Shown here one piece after another: positions 18,311 to 22,239 of a DNA stretch of 22,239 nucleotides; the first letter of the stretch is position 1; every line of letters starts with the position of its first letter. The notes below the pieces were generated by a model. It had not been told where the DNA came from. It did no database searches and saw only the letters and a program-made list of their open reading frames with translations. The position numbers and the translations under genes are program-made. The stretch lies in the NCBI GenBank assembly GCA_039105265.1, contig JAPFFF010000463.1, positions 1 through 22,239 of the forward strand, read 5' to 3'. The stretch comes from Tritrichomonas musculus (Eukaryota > Parabasalia > Tritrichomonadida > Tritrichomonadidae).

Positions 18311-19609
18311 GATTTGATAAACTTTTATAGTATTTCACGTTAGTCTTTTTCTCAATACTGCGTTTTTATTCTTATTTTCTTTGTGTTGGCATCTTACAAA
18401 TTTATATATCTAGTCATTATACTGCTACCTGATAAAGATGATGATTTTGATATTTATTCTTTATAAAAAAATGCCTGATATTCAAACTAATTATAAATAC
18501 TTTGAAAATATATTTTAATGCCAGGTGTATGCCATATCTGCGTGATTGATTCAACATTTATTGAAAAGTGTTTTGGATTTTTAGATAATATTAACTCTAT
18601 TAGATTCAAAGAAAACAAACATTAATAATATTTTTAGAATATAAATCAGATAAAAAAATTAATTTCATAAATATCATTAAGAAAAATAAATTAAAAATAC
18701 GTTTTTGCAGAGGTGCGATCACCTACTTTACATTTTTAACGTTTATAAAAATATGTATATCTTTTTATGTATTAATAATTACTAAATAACATTTTGATAT
18801 TATATTCTAATGCACTTATTTTATATATTTATTATTTAAATGTTTTAAAATATCAATTATATAAGTTATAATAACACAAACAAGTATCCTATGAAAATAA
18901 CCCAATCCAGCCACCTGATGGATGAATTGAATTTATAATGATTAATTATTATATATATTGGAAATTAATGATTAATTATGCATTTTGATATTTTATAAAT
19001 ATTTCATATTTTGTTAAAAAGTTCATTTTAATCAATTTTTACATATTTTTTTGAAATATCTAAATAAATAAAGAATTTATTTAGATTATAATCACATTTA
19101 AATATTTTACATTTAATTTAATAAAGATATGCTAAATTTAGTTTAATTTGATTCAGGGGGCTGAGCTGCAAAAATCAATTTTAAAATCATTAACATTAAT
19201 AACGATTTTTTTTCAATAAGAAATTTTTATTAAAATATTAAGCAAATATCTTTTAATATTTATATGTATATCATAGATTATATAACTTTTAATAATATTA
19301 TATATACTATAAAAATATTTAAAATAAATATAAACAATTAACAAACTTTATATAACTGTATATTCTAAATATTGAACAATTATAAATTCAAATCGTTTCG
19401 CATAAAATGATAATTTGAGAGAAATGAAATAAAATTTTTTCTTTATATATTTTGAAGTTTAATTAAAATTTAAATCAAATGCAGAAAGTTTTTTTTCTTT
19501 AATTTTTTTTTTCATAAATTTTGAATAAAAAAATCTTCTTTTCAAAACTTACATAAATCAACTTCCATGAAGAAAACAAATGAAATATTATAACTAATAG
19601 ATCTCAAGA

Positions 19610-19646
19610 ATGACAACTTTTTGGGCAAAGCTCAAAAAGTTGTCAT
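19610..19646. other. Perfect 14-bp stem hairpin
   Basis: ATGACAACTTTTTG (19610-19623) pairs perfectly with CAAAAAGTTGTCAT (19633-19646) around a 9-base loop. It stands alone in intergenic DNA. It could be a tiny MITE end pair or an RNA hairpin; nothing decides between them. Confidence 0.5.
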
Positions 19647-19951
19647 TAAATGATATTAATTATTAATTGAATTTCAAAATACAAAAAACATTTATGTATG
19701 TTCAATAATTATAGTTTATTAAATGATTTATGATTATATCGCGCGTTAGTTTTCTTGTTTTCTATTCAATTTTTTATATGAGTTTTTTTTTTATTTTTTA
19801 TAAATTTATGTATTTTGAATAATTTTATATCAAACACCGCAATAATGTAAGATATTCATGCTTATACTATTCAAATAATACCTGATAATCTTTAATTTCA
19901 GATTTTTAATTTGATTTCCAAAAAATTATCGGAAATCATTGCATATAATTA

Positions 19952-19971
19952 TAAACTTCATGAAGTTTATA
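19952..19971. other. 20-bp perfect palindrome behind the Arf-like gene
   Basis: ATAAACTTCATGAAGTTTAT reads the same on both strands and lies 20 nt past the stop codon of the minus-strand gene. A role in 3' end formation is possible but unproven. Confidence 0.4.
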
Positions 19972-19991
19972 AAAGATCCAGCTATTTTTCA

Positions 19992-20528
19992 CTAAAAGTA
20001 AAATTTTTCATTGATTTTTTCTTCAATCCAGTTAAATGCTTCAATTATGCTTTCTGTTTTCCCGCTAACACCGTATAATTTCCAATATCTGTCTGAAATA
20101 GAGTTCAATTTTAGCATTTTTGTAATTTCTTTTGGATTGTATGCATTTGGATTATCTTGTTTATTTGCCAAGACAAGGAAAACAGAATCTCTAAATGCTT
20201 CTTCTTCATGCAAAACTCTAATTGCATCACGGGATTTATTAATTTGTTCAATATTGCTTGAATCAACGATATATATTATTCCTAAGATATTTTTATAATG
20301 TTTAAATAAGTGAATGATGCGGTATTCACCTTCAAAATACCAATAACTGATATCTAACTCTCTGTATGGAAAACTATTTCTATTTCCCAAAAATACATAT
20401 TCAAAAGGGAAATTTGCAATTTGACTTATTATTGTTTCAATCCCTGAATCATGCGATCCCAACATCAAACATTTTATTTCCTTATTAACAAAATATTTTT
20501 CATAGACATGAGTCAAAAATGATAGCAT
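19992..20528 (-). CDS. Arf-family small GTPase with a degenerate nucleotide-binding site
   Basis: 178 aa from an ATG, the normal Arf length. The fold signature is clear: EIKCLMLGSHDSGIETII (17-34) aligns with Arf KEIRILMLGLDAAGKTTI, then GIIYIVDSSNIEQI (83-96), LVLANKQDNPNA (118-129, intact NKxD) and VSGKTESIIEAFNWIEEKI (154-172) aligns with the Arf ATSG...GLDWL segment. The P-loop lysine is replaced by isoleucine (I30) and the following threonine by glutamate (E31). The switch-II WDxGGQ is absent, with ELDISYWYFEGEYRI in its place. There is no myristoylatable Gly2. GTP hydrolysis as in ordinary Arf is therefore unlikely; it may be a pseudo-GTPase adaptor in membrane trafficking or bind nucleotide weakly. 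The frame is intact, which argues against simple decay. An initiator-like TCATA lies 25 nt upstream. Confidence 0.8.
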   Translation of the reverse strand: MLSFLTHVYEKYFVNKEIKCLMLGSHDSGIETIISQIANFPFEYVFLGNRNSFPYRELDISYWYFEGEYRIIHLFKHYKNILGIIYIVDSSNIEQINKSRDAIRVLHEEEAFRDSVFLVLANKQDNPNAYNPKEITKMLKLNSISDRYWKLYGVSGKTESIIEAFNWIEEKINEKFYF

Positions 20529-20552
20529 TACTTTTGTTTTTATAAAAGCGGT

Positions 20553-20557
20553 TATGA
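20553..20557 (-). promoter_or_regulatory. Initiator-like motif upstream of the Arf-like gene
   Basis: TCATA on the minus strand fits TCA(+1)-pyrimidine-A/T and gives a leader of about 26 nt before the ATG at 20528. Confidence 0.35.
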
Positions 20558-20733
20558 CAATTTGATAATCATTTAAAATATCTCGATTTTTAAAATCCTA
20601 AGCATATATATATTTTGGAAAAAGATGTTTTGTTATGTTTAAAGTCATTTTTATGATTTTGGAATAATATCTCTGCATCAGACTTATCAGATTTGGGAAA
20701 CAATGATATTATTAGTATATAATGCAATGCTAT

Positions 20734-21000
20734 TTAATAAAAAAATCTGTTTATTAAACCAAAATTGATAACTTTAAATCTTTCTTTCTTATTATCAGTA
20801 ATGCTATATACTTCATAAACTTCTTCTTCGGTAAATTCTGGTAAAACAACAATATCATATTCATTATCGCGTTGACCATATTATTGAAAAACTTCTGTAC
20901 CATGTGGAATTATCAACGGTAAGCATATCTTTAAAGGATCATATGCTTCACGAAAGACTTCTTTGATTGAGCATAATAAAAAATGAAGCAAATTTTACAA
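20734..21000 (-). pseudogene. Broken gene fragment, family not recognised
   Basis: A minus-strand frame runs from about 21000 to a TAA at 20734 with a single internal stop at 20881. The translation is clearly protein-like: CSIKEVFREAYDPLKICLP, then HGTEVFQ, stop, YGQRDNEYDIVVLPEFTEE, and it ends near FKVINFGLINR. There is no convincing start codon, and I cannot name the domain. The coherent frame on both sides of one stop suggests a recently dead gene or the 3' end of a truncated one. Confidence 0.5.
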
Positions 21001-21106
21001 AATTTTAAATTCAGAAATATATATTTCTATTCTTTTGAAAAATAAAATAATTCTACCTTAATTACCTAATAATACTAATGAAAATATAAAATCGTTATAA
21101 TTGTGA

Positions 21107-21478
21107 GTTTATTTGGTTGATCGATCAAAAAATATTCAAAATGCTTTTTATGAAACTTTTTCAGAGCATATTTTTGATGAACTCAGAAAAGATATTCCAT
21201 CAGATTTTTACAGTAAACGAAAAGAAGGCGAGAATGACAATTATTTATGTCAAATTATTCGAATGAAGCGAACAAAAGAATTCATTGTTCATATTAACAA
21301 AAATAATATACCACTTGATAGTTATATTCCAACATCGATCTATGAAACAAATCAACTTTTCCTGAAAGACAACAAAATTAAAATTATTGATTATGCCGCC
21401 TTTTTTGGATCGAATGAAGTCATCAAATACATGGTACTGAATAAGCAGAAGAGACTTTTTGTAAGGACATTCAAATAA
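21107..21478 (+). pseudogene. Truncated Trichomonas-type ankyrin/DUF3447-like protein fragment
   Basis: The frame is open from just after a TGA at 21104 to a stop at 21478 but has no ATG, so the 5' end is missing or damaged. LCQIIR...EFIVHINKNNIPLDSYI, IYETNQLFLKDNKIKIIDY and AAFFGSNEVIKYMVLNK match the segment before the ankyrin repeats in the large trichomonad ankyrin family (DUF3447-like). Homology should continue into ankyrin repeats, but here it runs into an inverted repeat (21431-21483) and stops. It is best read as a gene fragment left by rearrangement. Confidence 0.6.
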
Positions 21479-21790
21479 TTGAATGAGAATAAATTTACCT
21501 TTCAATTTTTTTATCTGAGAAAATATAAAAAAATAAAAAGATTTTTACATCTTTTTATGGTACATAATTTTTACCGATTCTTACCGCCAGCCGCGGGGTC
21601 TCGGCTTCGCTCGACGCCAGCTAGGCGGTATGTAGCCTCAGTAAAAATTATGTAAAAATATAAAAAGATTAAAAATAATTTTATTTTTTAATTCTCTCAA
21701 AAATAAAAAGAATTGAGAGAAAAAATTATTTTCTTTCAATTATTTGAATGTCCTTACAAAAAGTCTCTTTTGCTTATTCAGTACCACATT
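21431..21790. repeat. Fold-back with 53-bp arms around a G+C-rich core
   Basis: The arm 21431-21483, covering the last codons of the ankyrin-type fragment, recurs inverted at about 21735-21787 with only one or two differences. Nested inside is a second inverted pair (about 21549-21574 and 21641-21670, core ACATAATTTTTAC) around a G+C-rich segment (21581-21630) that includes GGCTTCGCTCG and an imperfect ACCGCC/GGCGGT stem. The island's composition is very different from everything around it. It could be a small fold-back element whose insertion or rearrangement truncated the ankyrin gene. Confidence 0.65.
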
Positions 21791-22239
21791 TGAATTTGTT
21801 TGTTTGACCAAATAGGTTAAAAAGTCCCAAGTCTAAAAAAACCTCCAAAAGTCCAAAAAAAAGTCCATGCATTCAAAATCCAACTTTTTCAATTAATTAT
21901 TTCAATTAATAATTAAATAAAAGATGAAATTATGCTGACTTAGACATCGTTATCACTTTGATATGGTTTTCCTGAATACTGCTCTAATGTTAAAGACGAT
22001 TATAAATGATGTGACAATGCACCTCTATTGCTTCTTATAAACATCGTTGCAATATTCATATATACTATTCTTTGGTGGTCGAGAATTAATCCTTGGTTTT
22101 ATCATCATCAACATTATCAATTAATTGAGAATTTTTAAATTATGCTGAATGGCAATTTGAGTACCATCTTTTATGTTCTCTTTCTTTTATTCATTGGTTA
22201 ATAATATATAGGGATTTTACCAAATCTTAGTTAAATCAG
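21791..22239. other. Terminal stretch, no gene recognised
   Basis: No open frame of note is visible. A minus-strand segment near 22040-22110 can be read as KPRINSRPPKNSIYEYC before a stop, which faintly suggests another DNA-transposon scrap, but the evidence is too thin to call. Confidence 0.4.

Larger units (their letters stand above)
17796..19991. other. Gene-poor A+T-rich region
   Basis: No intact gene was found in 2.2 kb on either strand. It holds a possible coding remnant (18160-18310), an AGGTG-CGAT-CACCT mini-hairpin (18714-18727), a short direct repeat of TGATTAATTAT near 18938 and 18968, and two strong palindromes (19610-19646, 19952-19971). Confidence 0.5.

Noticed and set aside
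21245-21505. 86-codon minus-strand frame
   Set aside because: It is opposite the ankyrin-type fragment, whose plus-strand translation shows real family motifs. It is a shadow frame.

Overview
The window is A+T-rich DNA (about three quarters A+T by eye) from a protist, most likely a trichomonad (Parabasalia, Trichomonas/Tritrichomonas relatives). Reasons: the intact genes have no visible introns; a TCA-pyrimidine-A/T initiator-like motif lies 11-50 nt before each complete start codon; one fragment matches the family of Trichomonas ankyrin-type proteins; relics of IS630/mariner and pogo transposons are present. No tRNA, rRNA or CRISPR array was recognised.

Layout. 1-1066: 3' part of a 12-helix sugar transporter of the GPH/SLC45-SUT type (+). 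1268-5200: transposon debris with no intact gene: a pogo-type DDE relic, a 597-bp fold-back element seated in an A-tract, an IS630/Tc1-type relic and short degenerate coding remnants. 5278-5631: a small inverted-repeat element. 6155-15076: an 8.9-kb region bounded by perfect 19-bp inverted repeats that abut TTAA on both sides. It holds an intact Kolobok/Mutator-like transposase whose C-terminus looks like a linker-histone H1 globular domain (7744-9222, -). Inside it sits a second, 4,062-bp element (10148-14209): two apparently identical 963-bp direct repeats, each with its own perfect 19-bp inverted ends, flanking an intact 658-aa DDE-type transposase (11191-13167, +). 15354-16491: a 1.12-kb Mutator-like MITE with a 9-bp target duplication. 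16781-17743: a GT31/Fringe-like type II membrane glycosyltransferase (-). 17744-19991: gene-poor DNA with one possible coding remnant and two good hairpins. 19992-20528: an Arf-like protein with a degenerate GTP-binding site (-). 20734-21000: an unidentified broken gene (-). 21107-21478: a truncated ankyrin-type fragment (+) ending in a large fold-back with a G+C-rich core.

The host genes look unrelated to one another (transport, glycosylation, trafficking) and form no operon-like unit. The main story is layered transposition. A TTAA-targeting element, apparently inserted at the unit boundary of a tandemly duplicated 74-bp sequence, carries an H1-fused transposase and was itself invaded by a composite element built like a bacterial IS-composite transposon. 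Several non-autonomous fold-back elements surround them. The two most interesting items are the transposase-H1 fusion and the repeat-transposase-repeat composite. All assignments come from reading motifs by eye; no database search was run.
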